Part shown: in pieces, positions 33,910 through 46,379 of the stretch
How the letters are laid out: every line of letters begins with the position of its first letter
Position numbering within the stretch: the stretch's first letter is position 1
Assembly: GCF_041146395.1 (NCBI RefSeq)
Contig: NC_090989.1
Span: forward strand, 241,790,843-241,854,842
Reading direction: 5' to 3'
From: Eulemur rufifrons
Taxonomy: Eukaryota; Chordata; Mammalia; Primates; Lemuridae
Length of the DNA: 64,000 bases
The notes under the pieces: model-generated
Told to the model about the DNA's origin: nothing
Database searches by the model: none
What the model saw: the letters and a program-made list of their open reading frames with translations, nothing else
Made by a program: the position numbers and the translations under genes

Positions 33910-35115
33910 CAAAATAAAAAATTTGTTTTCTCCCTCACAAAGAGTCTTCACACTGTGGTTGGAAAAAAAATCACCACTTAACAAGGCGAAGCTACACAAT
34001 ATAGCTCAGTTTTCATCTTCCATATCTCCAACAGAAACATCATGTGGGTCTTTCTCTCAAGCCAAATAAAAGTTGTTTTTCTTTCCACAACAATATGAAT
34101 CCCCTTGATTAGAGAGTAAGAAGGCCATTGGACAATTTCTGAACTGTGAATAAGCAAATACAAAGGGGGATGAAAAAAGCTGGGTTTGTTGAGCAGGCAT
34201 TGCTCATTCCACAGTGATGACGCAACTTTGGGTTAAGGATAGTGAAGATAGGGAAAGCAGTTGCACTGACATTTCAACACATCCCTTTAGCCCCGGTTAT
34301 TAACATCCAGACTTCTGGATTCAGGAAACTGTCCTCTGTCTACCGAGGACATTCGTTTCAAAGGTGTTCCTTTAAGTGACTTGAAAAGGACACTGACGAG
34401 AAAGCTTGCCTTTCATGTCTCCTGTCTCTCTCCTCGGTGAATCTGGATGCAGGGTTTTCATCTTCTCATCTCCCAGTTTAGTTCCCCTTTTGTTTTGTGA
34501 TGCCCTGTTAGGTTGCTTTGTTTTGGTTTTTCTGGGAGGCCTGCCAACCTCAGCCACAGAGAAGGTTCAAAATGATGAGATCAAACGTTTTGAGACAGTG
34601 TTACATTTCCTTTTCTTCCCTAAGCTTTTCTTTGTTTAGCTCCATGCTCTGTGTTGTCTTAAATCTCTCTTCCTTATGTAGTGCCTCTACAGCCAAAGGG
34701 ATTGCTAAGTCACAGAATCATATACTTTGAAATGATCCTAAGAGTAATCAAACCCAACTACCCAGTAGACGGATCTCCTTTACAATAACTCCAATCCATG
34801 CTTATATTCAAATATGACTCGCACATACTTCATAAAAGGGAGTTCATTACCATAAGGGTGCTAATTTTCTGATTTAATTTTTAGAAAGATTTTTTAGAAA
34901 GCTCTTCCTTGTGATTTTAGGACTGGTACTAATTTTAGTTTTAGCTCATGGAGTTGAACAGAATGTCTGTGTGATTGGTAGGTATCATATTCCTTCCTTT
35001 CCCTTTTGTCTTCCCTTTTTTGGATTTATAATCCCATTTTCTAAACATTATAAAGAAATTAAGGTGCAGAAGTAGAAGGTGTTCATAAAAAAGTACAGAT
35101 AGGCTTTACAAAATT
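33910..35115. other. Non-coding DNA
   Basis: No gene supported. Overlapping frames at 34372-34730 on both strands have no domain. Around 34710-34930 there is an 'AGTCACAGAATCATATACTT' block similar in style to the one near 2725, likely an old repeat that I cannot name. Confidence 0.35.
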
Positions 35116-35119
35116 GTTT

Positions 35120-35540
35120 CCTTCATTCAAAGCACTGTTCAAAGTATGGGTCAGGCACTGTGCTTTCTGGGGATACGTAATAACACACACAGTACTGTCC
35201 TCACAGAGTTACAGTTTAACAAGCAATACAGACATAAGAAAGAGAATTAACCAAAGACTAATACTGGGTAAAATAAGAGTGTATAATGGGGGCGGTCAGA
35301 GAAGTATTTCTAAGGAAAGAAATACTTGATCTGAGACCTGAAAAATGTAAGAATTGGCCAGGCAAGACAGTATGTGGGTGGAGGAGATGAGGGTGGGGTG
35401 TGTGTGAAAGTAGATGCAGTCTAGCCTGGTGAGGCAGTATTTGTAGCTGGGGTGGGGAGGAACTTGATATATCAAAGGAATTGAAACAAGACCTGTGTGA
35501 CCAGACTTTGTGAGCAAAGGGAGAGTCCTCCAAGATGAAG
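35120..35540 (-). mobile_element. Probable L2 LINE, reverse
   Basis: 'CAGGCACTGTGCTTTCTGGG' followed by 'TCACAGAGTTACAGTTTAAC', a 'GAAGTATTTCTAAGGAAAG' stretch and 'TGATCTGAGACCTGAAAAAT' follows a reversed L2 3' region. The two minus ORFs here (35258-35590 and 35296-35517) overlap in different frames and are not genes. Confidence 0.55.
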
Positions 35541-36029
35541 CAGGGTCTCCTAAGGCTGTGGACTTTTTTCTGACAATAATAAGAAATCAAGGAGAAATTT
35601 TAACCTTAGAAATCATAGCTTCTAGACATTTTACTATTGTGGCCATCCTGTAGTGGACAGACTCTAGTTATTCACCATTCCACTTCAGATGTGGTGCAGA
35701 GCACTAACCACACCCTCTCCTCGACAGGGTCTGATGAGTTCAGAGTAGGCTGGGCCCCCACCTCCTTTGTTCTGGACATTGGATTGATGCATCCTAATAA
35801 TGCATTTACTTGGATAGTCACCTTGTCACTCTGTGTCATACGGACCTTGTGGTCAACTTAAATCAATACCTGGTTTGGGTTGGATTTTTGTCCCTAGATG
35901 GACTACACAGAAGCTGGACCACAAAGGAACTTCAGGTCAAATTGAGATGTGCAGGATTAAATTCCTCTTCTCTTTCTGCATCTTATTCAGCCTATAGAAT
36001 GAGAAAGTTTGCTTTCATTCTGGCTTTTC

Positions 36030-36830
36030 TCTTTTTTTTAAATATATTCTTTATGAAATACAACTTGGAAAATACAAAAAAATATAGCAAAACAAGTAGA
36101 AATAATAATTCAAATAAACAGATATAGCCATTGCTATCACTGATATTGACATCTCGCACTAAATGTCATTTTCTGTGGTTGAGATCATGCTATAATAGTT
36201 TATAGCCTGCTGTATAGCTATTATTTTTAGGTCATAACAATTTATTTCCCACTGTCATTAAATGGTGTTCATATATGCTTCTTATTTGAGGACATTTAAG
36301 CTTCCTGGTTTTTAACTTTATAAAACAATATTTGCAAAGAATACCTTTATATTTAAATATTTGCTTGCATTTCAAGCAAATCAGTCTTCAGAATATCTTC
36401 TCAGAGTGGAATCCTAGAAACATATTTAAAGTGTCCTTAATACATATTTATAAACTACTTTACAAAACTGGTTGGCTAATTTAAATTTACACTTTAACCT
36501 GGATTATGTATTATAAAAAAATTTAAAAATTAACCATGCTGCTTAATTGGAGAAAATATAATTGTATTATTGTCTTAATTTTCACTTTTAATTACTAGTG
36601 ATATTAAAAATTTTAAAATGTTTATTAAGCCACTTATATTTCCTTTTGTGTTAACTATCAGTTCTCATTTTTTCTTATGCATGGTGGTCTTATTGATTTT
36701 CTTCTAAAGTTATATACTCCTTTTGTATATAAAGAACTTTAATCCTGATTTTGTCAAAGCTCTTATAAGTATTTATCCCAATCTATTTTGAAATTTTAAT
36801 TTTGTTTTTGATTTAAAAACAATACAAATA
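36030..36830 (-). mobile_element. Probable old L1-type LINE 3' region, reverse
   Basis: The order 'GTTTATAGCCTGCTGTATAG', 'TCAGAGTGGAATCCTAGAAA', 'CTAGTGATATTAAAAATTTT' and 'TTTATTAAGCCACTTATATT' recalls a common old LINE-1 (L1M-class) segment read in reverse. It is strongly diverged and the subfamily is uncertain. Confidence 0.4.
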
Positions 36831-37289
36831 AGTCTCAAAAATACAGCCCTATCTGTTGTGTACATACTATTTGACTGCTACTCTAGTAAAAAAATACAGA
36901 GTTTTCCTTACCTGACTTACTTTCTCTTTCAGTTTGACATGCGTGTAAAAACAAAAATAGAAAAGAAAAAAAAAGCTTTCATGAGTTTCACCCTAAATAA
37001 ATCTTATATAAATTCTTTCAAATGCAGTTTCTCTAATAAAGCTAAGGACTTAAAAATGTAATTGGGATATGAGTTGGGGCCTGCAAAGACTGAATTCCAA
37101 GACTTGCCTTAATATATTGTGTGTGTGTGTTTTATTAAATGGAGCTCTGGGGAGGAAATTAATAAGATTCACCTAATTCTTTCTTCTCTGGTGCATGATA
37201 ACTTCTCAGCCACTATCAAATAATGTTAACTTGTTATTTGTTATAATTTTTGTTTAGATTCTAATTTTAAATCAATTCTCCTTAGCAAG

Positions 37290-37440
37290 GGCTTTGAGAT
37301 CGAACAGTTCTGAACCTATTTTCTCATCGTAAAATGGTAATAATAATGCTCGCCTTGCAGCGCTTTTGTTGAACTAATAGCAATAGCGAAGGTAAAGCAC
37401 TGAGCTGGAGATAGCACACAGGAGACACTTGGTCATGCCA
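37290..37440 (-). mobile_element. MIR SINE fragment, reverse
   Basis: 'TTTTCTCATCGTAAAATGGT', 'AATAATAATGCTCGCCTTGC' and 'GGTAAAGCACTGAGCTGGAG' match the reversed MIR core. Confidence 0.6.
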
Positions 37441-37584
37441 GACTCTACTTCTGCTCACCCTCCTGTCTCAGGCCACGAAAAACTCCGTGGTTCCTGAAAA
37501 GAACATGTGTGCATCTGAGTGCAGGCATTCTCCATAGCATGCCAGGCTGATATCTGAATGGAAAAATTAAATAACTGATTTTTG

Positions 37585-37665
37585 CATATCATTCATTCAT
37601 TCAACAAACATTCTCGCGAATCAAATGTGTAGCAGGTATTGTGAAAGGCACTGTTCATCCAGAGA
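37585..37665 (-). mobile_element. L2 LINE 3' end, reverse
   Basis: 'CATTCATTCATTCAACAAAC' followed by 'GTATTGTGAAAGGCACTG' is the reversed L2 terminus. Confidence 0.45.
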
Positions 37666-38871
37666 ACAGAACCCTTCCCACATCAATAAAGCAGTGCTGA
37701 AAACTTTTGAGTAAACATTCAGAAATATTTGTCAATTTAATTTTACCACTAGGCCTAGCGTGGCCCGTTGTGCTGTTCCAATCCTAAATTTCCCTGAAAA
37801 TAAAAAAGTAATTTCATTGACTACTTAGCACTGAGGTGTGGGTGAGATCAAGTCTACATATGTGATATGTTGAAAATATAGAAGAATCAGAGAAAATAAT
37901 GTTTTTACTGAGCCAAGTAGGTATGAAGACAAGGGTTCTTACAACACAGCTTGGTACCATTTAATTATAGAAATGGTGTAGGTGTGATGCTGACAAAATA
38001 TTCCAAAAAAGAAAATTTAAATAACAAAAGCAAGCCATTTGCTCCAGGTGAGATTGCGAATTCATCTTTCTCAAACAAGGCAGATTATTGACCACTTAAC
38101 TCTCTGTGGAATATTCAAGTTTCTTGAAGCAAAACTGTTTTTAATAGGAGGTAAAATGAACTTTTATGAATTTGCTCTAATGGTTTTATGACTCACTTTT
38201 TTCTTGTACAATTATTTTTTATTTTCGAGATGTGTATTCTTAAAGCTTTGCAGAAATGAGAAATTTGATTTTAGAGAAGAATGGCAATAGAGATTATCTC
38301 TTACCTACTTGATTTGTTTTACTTATTCCAATAGGAACTTATGTTTTATGATCTACAAATGTCAATTGCCAACAATGAAAGTCACTGAGTCTTTTTTTTA
38401 AAGGCAATTATTTTCTTAGTCAAAATCCCAATTTGAAGAGTACTTGTAAGAGAAATAGAGAGCTGTTCTCATTTATCTCAATTTGTGCATTCTTGATCTT
38501 TCCCTAGAACCCCCAGATCAAAGAGATTATTTTTGTTCATTATTTTCAAAAGCAGACTTGACCCAGGTATATTGAATAATTTCCACCAGTGACTCTTTAT
38601 TCCTAAAAAAATCACTTAAGCATCAGGTGAGTGCATGGAGTTTTCAAATGATATTGCTACTATTCAGTTAAAAACCATGTCTTAAGTGAACTGTGAAATA
38701 TTAGTTTTGTTACCATCATGGTCTGCACTCTCAGGTTTACCTCTCTTCTCAACCAGTTGTATATATGACTTTCTGGGAGCTGTTTGTGAAGTCTGATGGG
38801 TATACCATATTGGTAAAAGTCTCCCTTCTGGTTCACAAATCTTGGATATTTAGGAGATTAAGTGGAATAGG

Positions 38872-38972
38872 AAAATTAAAAAGAAAAGTAAAGAACAGAA
38901 AAGAAAGTAAAGGGAAAGGAAAATGAGAAAGGAAGAGACAAAATGAAAAGAAAAACAAAGAAAAGATAAAAT
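38872..38972 (+). repeat. Purine-rich (A/G) tract
   Basis: About 100 bases almost wholly A and G on the plus strand, with irregular AAAG/GAAA units and very few pyrimidines. The 78-codon minus ORF at 38850-39086 is Phe/Leu/Ser-rich because of this tract and is not a gene. Confidence 0.85.
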
Positions 38973-39784
38973 CTTAGAGTAATATAGATGTGTTCTAATT
39001 AATTTGGATATTTTCTGAGTCTTGGAAAGTAACAGAAATCTTCTGTCCTGGCATTTTCTGAGCATAGGCAACTTGAGGTGTTCCATTGCTGGCTCATTGT
39101 TGTTGTATAAGTAAAAGCCAAAGTAAACACTCGCACAAAGAATATCACCAACAATGACAGTTAATAAAGATTACATCTTTAAGGCAATAACCACTCCTGC
39201 AATTGTGTATTGAGATAAGAATCATCATTTCCCACCCTCACCCTTTCCAATTACTCATGTGCCTCCCAACCTACACATATATTCAGAGGAATATACATTT
39301 GATTTAACCTTATAACGTGTTAATAGAATCACTTGGTACAATCAGAATTTAGCTCAGTTTCTCCGTCTGGGGGAAAAGCACTCCAAATGATCGAGTCAGA
39401 GTACTATGAAATGTGAAACTGATTTCTAACATGTTTTAAAGTGTAGCTTTAATTTGATTGACATATATTTTACTTGCTACAGTTTATTAAATACCTTTTA
39501 TTTTGACCTTTTCTCTCTTTTTTTCCTTAGTTTTTAGCTTATTCTAAAAAGAATAAAAAAAATTACCAACTATTCCTCTCTTTAATTCATATCTTCTCTT
39601 CCTGACAATTTGGAATTCATGACATTGACAGATGTTTTCAAGAGTAACAAATAAAAATAAAGTAAGAATAGGAAAAGTTAGAAAATGTTGGCGGAACTAA
39701 ATTTAAAAAAATTAAATCACCCACTTTATTTACCTCATGTCACTATGAGTATAGTTCTTCTAGTGTTCAGAGGATTGCTTTTTG

Positions 39785-39810
39785 GTTTTTTGTTTTGTTT
39801 TGTTTTGCTT
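39785..39810. repeat. (TTTTG)n microsatellite
   Basis: About five TTTTG units, slightly irregular at both edges. Confidence 0.85.
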
Positions 39811-39958
39811 TACTTTTCAGGTTATTAGAAAAGATATGTAAACTAATCTTTGAGCTAATGAATTAAATTTTTATTCTTTCTTACCACGTTATTATACTTT
39901 CTGTAGTTCACCAAATAAGCCAGGAATCTATTTTGTTAATTTATTTGTAGTGTTTGCA

Positions 39959-39967
<9 letters not shown>

Positions 39968-39991
<24 letters not shown>
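39968..39991. repeat. (GA)12 microsatellite
   Basis: Uninterrupted GA repeats preceded by a short TG run. Confidence 0.93.
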
Positions 39992-41344
39992 AGATCATCA
40001 GAAAAGGCTGACTTTTATAGTGTTGTGATAAGCAGAGAGTAAAAACTGCATTTGAACACAATTTTGCTATTAATCTGCTAAAAAGGATTTTTGGGAATAG
40101 GATTCATAACAACTTATTAGAAAGCAGAAAAACAGAAAGTGAAACAAAAGCAGAGTCTCCTTGTGCTAGAATTGAACTAGAATATATGTGCTTTATACAT
40201 GAGTTTTGCTGTTGTTAGTTTACGCTAGATGGTCACATTCATTAGTTTCTATTATATTTGCCATGCATTGGATTATATTTCCAACATACACATAGTGAGA
40301 CACTCCAAACCAATAATCTGTAGCTTCTCAGAGGAGTGTGTAAAATTAAATGTGGTCACATGAATTTAAAAACCTAATGACTTGGCTTTTATTCTCCAGA
40401 TTCTGGAGGAGAAGTTCACATTTGTTCTCTGCAACTTTGTCTATCTCTTTGTTTCTGTTACTCACACTCTTGATGTGGGGTAGTCGGGGACGGTGTTGGG
40501 GGGATATGGTGGAGTTAGTTGCTGCTATCTTAAAAAGGATTTCAACTGTGTATGAGGGATGAGAGAATAGCTTTAATCAGTGGTAACTATAGACCAGTCA
40601 CCAACAATTGTCAGTGCATTTTGAAAGGTTAGACTTTACCAGGGACATCCCTGAACACTAGACTTTAAAAAGAAAAAGCCATCTATAAATGAAAATAAAA
40701 TGATAGGTATCATAAAAACATGACAAAACCATTAGCAAATGTTCTTAATTTATTTTTCATTCAGTTTGAAAATAGCTCCATTTTGTTTTATAATCATAAG
40801 GCTTTCATACTCAACCTGGGTTTTCTTTCTTTAAGTTTCCCCCTTCCTGTATGGCCATGGTGTGCCTTGGAGCCTTAAGCAGGAAGACAAACTCTGGAGA
40901 TGTTAGATAAAAGGAATGACTTCTTCTGTGTACGTGCACAGATTCATTTCAGAATAAATGTTTGAACAAGTCCATAAAATCTGAGCCAAAACTGAATAAA
41001 GTAAAGAACACATGCAGAACAAAAGAGTCAATTCCACACAGATACACACACAAACACACAGAGTTGGGTTCTTTGGTTGCCTTCCTACCATGAAAATTAT
41101 GTTGGCATTGTTTTTTGTGAAAACCACATTATACAGCAGATCAGATATTTGTGATGTCAAATGTTAGCATTCGTACATAAGATGTTGGGTACATTTTAAA
41201 CATAAACAGTACGTGATGCTGTATAGAGAACTTCTAAATTCCCTCCCTAATTTTATAGACATTGTAACAGCAGCGATAATCATTCAGCCTTAATAATTCA
41301 TTGAACTGAGAGTTGATTTCTGTATGAAATCTACAGACAGACAT

Positions 41345-41600
41345 ACTCTGCAGCAGATGGTGTAAAACAGTGGTGAAGAATTCAGATTCCGGATTCAGAC
41401 TACCTGAGTTTAAATCCTAGCTCTGCCCTCGGGAGCTACATGGCCTTGAGCGAACTGCTTAACCTCTTTTTCCCTCAGTTTTCTCATCTATAGGACAGCC
41501 ATATCAATAGTACCTATTTCACAGGGTTCTTTGTGAGGATGCTTAAAACTGTCCTGGTACATAGAGATATTCAGTGAATATTAACTGTTATTATTCAAGT
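41345..41600 (-). mobile_element. MIR SINE, full length, reverse
   Basis: 'GATTCCGGATTCAGACTACC', 'GTTTAAATCCTAGCTCTGCC', 'TTTTCTCATCTATAGGACAG', 'TTGTGAGGATGCTTAAAACT' and 'ATATTAACTGTTATTATTCA' appear in order. One of the best-preserved MIRs in the window. Confidence 0.9.
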
Positions 41601-42204
41601 AATTCCTACAGTGCTTAGGAACTCAAACTGGATGTTATTTCTTGGGAGGAAAATAATGGCTGGGTATTACTGTTTATTTTAATTTTCTACTTCGCCCATA
41701 TCTTAATTCTCTGCAAATCTCAGTCTAGTCCGATTTAGGGTCATGATTCCAGTTTTTAGAAAAAAATTTAAAGGCTGTTAAGTTAAGGAAAAACTTCACT
41801 TTGTATAGTGGATTCTGCATGTTGTAGCTGTTCAGATCTGGTCTTTTACCTCCCTGACTCACATAGTTCTCTACAGGTTTTGTAGATCTCATTCCTGATT
41901 ATTAATGTGGAGTTTTAACTACACACATTGATTAGCCATTTGGCAACTGCATCCTCCTCTTTTTGTCTGCTTTGTCTGTCTGCCAACACTATGATTTCTC
42001 ATTTGCTCTGACCCTGTATTCAGCTTCCTAAGATGACTCTAGCCCCTCTGTGTGTGCAGACCTTCAATGTCTACTTTGTCCCCTTCAGCCTCGCTTCCAC
42101 TTCTTCCAGCTCTTTGCTCTATACTGATACTGGAAGGAGGCCTTAGAACACACTAGCTTAGTAGATTAATCTTCAAACACAATGAGAGACACTTTTTGGT
42201 TCAT

Positions 42205-42430
42205 GAAGTCTACAGAATGTAGCAGCAATTCACATATTTACAGTACACCAGAATTATTTGGAGAGGGGCTTGTGTGTTTAAAATGCAGATTTCTGAGATG
42301 CTTTTCCCAGAGACTCTAATTAATTAAGTCTTGGATGGGGCGGTTGAAATCTGCATTTTAACCTACTTGCTAAATGATTCCGACATGGGCAGTCAACGAA
42401 CCTTAATTTGAGAAACACTTGACTAATTCT
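42205..42430. mobile_element. MER5/MER3-type hAT-Charlie DNA transposon
   Basis: 'CCAGAATTATTTGGAGAGGG', 'AAAATGCAGATTTCTGAGAT', 'AATCTGCATTTTAACCTACT' and the terminal 'TTTGAGAAACACTTG' are in the order of this element group, and both halves are present. Confidence 0.75.
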
Positions 42431-42823
42431 TTGCCTTTGAACATGTAATCTGCTATATTGGTCTCTTCTATGAACTCCTTTATTGTATTTGGAAAGCATT
42501 GTACATTGGGCCAACTAATTTTGCCTAAAAATTAATTTAGAGTCAAAAGGAAGAATTGTGTAGAGATGGCATTTTCTCTAGGGTTAGAAATTTTTCATGA
42601 CTTGGAATTCTTACAGCAACAAGTTAGGTGGCTAGTGATTTATTTTTGTCTATATCTTACATTTCAGAAGATATAAAAAAGCCAAAACTTTCCAAAAATT
42701 ACTCTCTATTTTTTTTTAAGGATTATCTATAACTTACCCCTTTAAAAGAATACGTCAGAAGAGTTGGAGAAAAATGAGACTTTCTCTAAGCTTTAGCTGT
42801 TGAGTCAATTTTTCACTACAGTG

Positions 42824-42839
42824 TTTTTTTTTTTTTTTT
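42824..42839. repeat. poly(T) run
   Basis: Sixteen T without an attached retroelement. Confidence 0.85.
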
Positions 42840-43689
42840 CTTCCCTCATTTAGGCATCTTCACACCCACATGCCTGCATTCACCCTCATGTCACCACCAC
42901 TAACTTCAAGCCAGAGGCTAGTAGAGAATAATGGCGCTTTCTTCACTGAGCAAGGCTGAGTAATGCTGTAATTCCACCTTCCCTGAGCTCAGTGTGCCAT
43001 TGTAGCTCAGCCAATGCTGGCCTATTCTGGAAGCAGTGCAGCCACAGCCTCCTGCCTGCATGACCTGAATGCACTATCCTTGCCAGACCCCAAAACTTGT
43101 CTGTGAGGGATTTAAACTACACTGGCAACACTGAAACCCATTCTTCCTGCCTGGTTTCTCTGGTTTGGTAGGTCTTCCATTCTATAACACAGTCATGTGT
43201 TGGGTGTCTATAATTTGCTTGAGCCTGGCTATGTGCTAGCAAAGGAAAGGCATGGTGGCTGCACTCCAGAATTCATCAGCTCCCCAGGAAGCCAGAAAAA
43301 TAAATGGCTACAATGCACTATGACTCGCACCATAACTATGGATGGATCAAGTCAACGGAAGTGCTCTCCCCTATTGACCTGAGATTCACAGCATTCTCAG
43401 AGCCTTTGGGTTCCCAGGACGGAAGTACCACAGTCACCTAAACTCTCTTTCCTTGTGATTGAAGTTATAGAGCACCAATGCATTCACAGCACCTAACTGA
43501 AGGTGACATCTTTTGAGTTTGCCCTTTACCATTCACTAGATATAAAAAAAAGTCCTTCAAAGTCTTCCATCTCCCCTCAGTGGGAAACAATTTCTTCTTC
43601 CTTTGAAATTCCATGATACTGGACCTCAACATCTTTGTGGTACTTACCAATTTTACCTTGCATCTTGGCTATTTAAGTACATGCTTTCT
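42840..43689. other. Non-coding DNA
   Basis: No gene or named repeat seen. Frames of 61 codons at 43197-43382 and 43465-43650 have no domain. Confidence 0.35.
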
Positions 43690-43790
43690 ATCCTCTCCAG
43701 GTTAGAAATTCCAAGACAGACGGCATGGTCTCTGCCCTCCACAGTGCCTTGCACAGAGCACTGTACATAAATGATGTTTAATATGTACTT
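43690..43790 (+). mobile_element. Probable L2 LINE 3' end
   Basis: 'GACGGCATGGTCTCTGCCCT', 'ACAGTGCCTTGCACAGAGCA', then 'TGATGTTTAATATGTACTTA' follow the L2 3' end. Confidence 0.45.
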
Positions 43791-44339
43791 AAAACAAATA
43801 AATCAACAAAGGAAGCACCTTCTGACAAAAGATTCTGAACTGGAGGTATCAGAGATTGCTCTGATCTAAATCATTGGTTTTAGATGAAATCTTTCATCTC
43901 TGGCTGTGAGAAAAAAACAAAAACAACTCTCAATTCTAGAAAGATATTAGCAGATCCAAGGAGTTTTTATCTATGCGTAATATGTCAAACAACAAATATC
44001 ACAAACTCTAATTTATTCCATGTTTACATTTTAGTGAATACATTGTTTACAAAAGCCTAATATGTAATTCTAACGGCTACGTTTTGTAGTTTATTGAGAA
44101 AAAAGACAATAAAAACAGTGGTAGTAGAACTGTCTCCAAACCTGCTAAATTAAAATGCTTTACCTTACTTGATGACTTGGGATATAGAAATAATAAAAAT
44201 AATAAAAAGCGCTTTACCTTGACCTTGAAGATCCAGTGAAAAAACTGGTGGAAAATACTGGATGTAGAATATTTGCTTAATTGATAAGACAGCAATTCTT
44301 AGCAATTGTAAAATAATGAAAGGGGAGAAAATTGACCAT

Positions 44340-44580
44340 TTACATAGAACATTTCACCACGTGCCAGACTCTGTGCAAATTTCTTTAATGCAGATTACTT
44401 AATACCGATAGCCACCAAGTGACACTGACATTATTATTAATAACTCTATTTTACAGATCAGAAACTGGAGTTCAGAGAGTCTAAGTAACTTGGACAAGAC
44501 TACTTGTTTAATACATGGTGGAGCCAGACTACAAATCTAGTTCTATCTAACTCTAAGTCCCATCCTCTTTAATTATGTTA
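44340..44580 (+). mobile_element. MIR SINE, near full length
   Basis: 'CATTTACATAGAACATTTCA', 'CGTGCCAGACTCTGTGCAAA', 'CTATTTTACAGATCAGAAAC' and 'TGGTGGAGCCAGACTACAAA' in consensus order. Confidence 0.85.
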
Positions 44581-45289
44581 CTTATGTATCAGAGATGTAG
44601 TTGAGTCACCAAAATTAGATATCTCATTTTAATTCATTTTTAATATATTATAAGTAAAATTAATAATTTATTCACTCTGGAGATGTAGTCTTTTAGTGGC
44701 TACATTATTGTTCAAAACTTTTATGTATTATAACAAGCAGATTTGAAATGTAGGTACATAATTGCACTAAATAGCCTTGGAACTGCAGAATAAGAGACTA
44801 GATTTAGAACCTGGGGAAATCCTTGAAATAAGTTATCATCCCATTTAAAAACACTAAAGTTACAGTTTGGCAACCTTCTGGAAGGGACGTGCCAAGCTAC
44901 TGATATCTGTCTTCCTCATAAGGGGTTAGAATTGATGGGATGGGAGGAGAAAGCATTTAGATGCTTTACTTAGTAACGTACATTTTCTAACATTTTATTC
45001 TTTTAGTTATAAGATGAGAAAAAACAATAGCATCCACTTATATGGAGTTGTAAAATGATATGACATATAGAAAGTGCTTACCAGAATGTCTGAATACATG
45101 AATCTATTTTAATTATTATTCTTAAAGTGAAAATAGTCATTCATTCAACATTCGTTCAGCAAATATCTATTGAACATCTGAAAGTGTCAGGTATCATAAA
45201 TACAACAATGAATAAGATAGACAAACTTGTTGACCAATGAAAACATAAACAACCACAAAAATGTATTAAAGAGTGATTGTATTGCCATT

Positions 45290-45500
45290 ACAGTAGCACC
45301 TACTGAGTGCACATTATTGCCAAGTGCTTGCCTGTCAATCACAGGAGTAAAAATTATTATCTCCGTTTATTAATAAAGAAACTGAGGCTCAGAATTAATA
45401 AATGACGTGGCCAAGGCCAAAGAGCTACTGACTAAGGGATCTAGGATTTAATCGACAGCTATTGATTCCAAAGCCTATTCTTTTCACTATGCCCCAAACA
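45290..45500 (+). mobile_element. MIR SINE, near full length
   Basis: 'GTAGCACCTACTGAGTGCAC', 'AATAAAGAAACTGAGGCTCA', 'GTGGCCAAGGCCAAAGAGCT' and 'TTCTTTTCACTATGCCC' in order. Confidence 0.82.
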
Positions 45501-45659
45501 TTCTTCTAAGTCCTTAGCTCAAGTATTTCCACCTATTATTATCTTCTGTATTTATAGAAAGAGTTTTTTGGAGGATGGTGATAGTTTCAGAGAGTAATGG
45601 CTCTAGTGGCCTGCTATAATTAGTTGGGGTTAAAGTAAAAATATAGTAAGCATGCCAAC

Positions 45660-46165
45660 TTTCTCTCTTCAATTTATTCATTAATTTGCTTATTCAATGA
45701 ATATTTACTGATTATCTTTTATATTCCATGCTTTATTCTAGGTTCTGGGGAGATAATGTTGAACAAGTCAGACATAGCCTGTATTCTCATAGCACTTACA
45801 TTCTAATGGGGACAATAGACAGAAAAGAGCAAACAAATAAATAAAAATAACTACAAATTGTTAAGAGTCTTATAAAGGATACAAATAATGAGCTGATATA
45901 CAGAATAATGAGGAGGGGTTACTTGCTTAGGATAGCAAGCTCAGAAGAGCCTCACCGAGGAGGTGTTATATCAAAGTCCTGGCCTGAGGTTGAGAAACTG
46001 ATAGCCACAGGGAAGATGAAAGACAGTGAGCTTTGTTGTAGGGTGCAGAATGGCATGTCCCAAGGCATGAGTGCTCATTGGAACAAAAAATCCTATAAGA
46101 CTTTGGATTCCAGGAACCAAAAGAAGGTGACCAGTATGACCAGAACTGCCAGTGTTGTGTCCTGA
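45660..46165 (-). mobile_element. L2 LINE, reverse, about 500 bp
   Basis: 'TTATTCAATGAATATTTACT', 'TTCTAGGTTCTGGGGAGATA', 'TAGCACTTACATTCTAATGG', then 'CCTCACCGAGGAGGTGTTAT' match the order of a longer reversed L2 copy. The frames at 45908-46165 and 45966-46172 lie in it and are not genes. Confidence 0.6.
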
Positions 46166-46379
46166 AGGACATTTATTAGTCTCAGCTGATTTATTAACTC
46201 AAGCTCATCACTTTCTTCTTCCAAGCTCATCTCCCTGTCCCAGGAATTGACAATCCCATTTTTTTCAGATACTCCCTCTCATTCTTCTATCTGAGGGTCT
46301 CTTCTCTCAACTCTCCTGTGGAATGGGATGTGCTATATTGACTTTGGTTATGTCATCTATTTTCAGATGTGTCAGTTGG

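Larger units (their letters stand above)
36831..41344. other. Mostly AT-rich non-coding DNA
   Basis: No gene supported. It contains the MIR, L2 and simple repeats listed separately. A plus-strand splice-acceptor-like site ends at 36932 ('TTTCTCTTTCAG') but no supporting exon features follow. Confidence 0.35.

Noticed and set aside
36900..36990. A splice-acceptor-like site on the plus strand ending at 36932
   Set aside because: Pyrimidine tract plus AG occurs often in AT-rich DNA. The following frame is Lys-rich and short, without a donor or domain.
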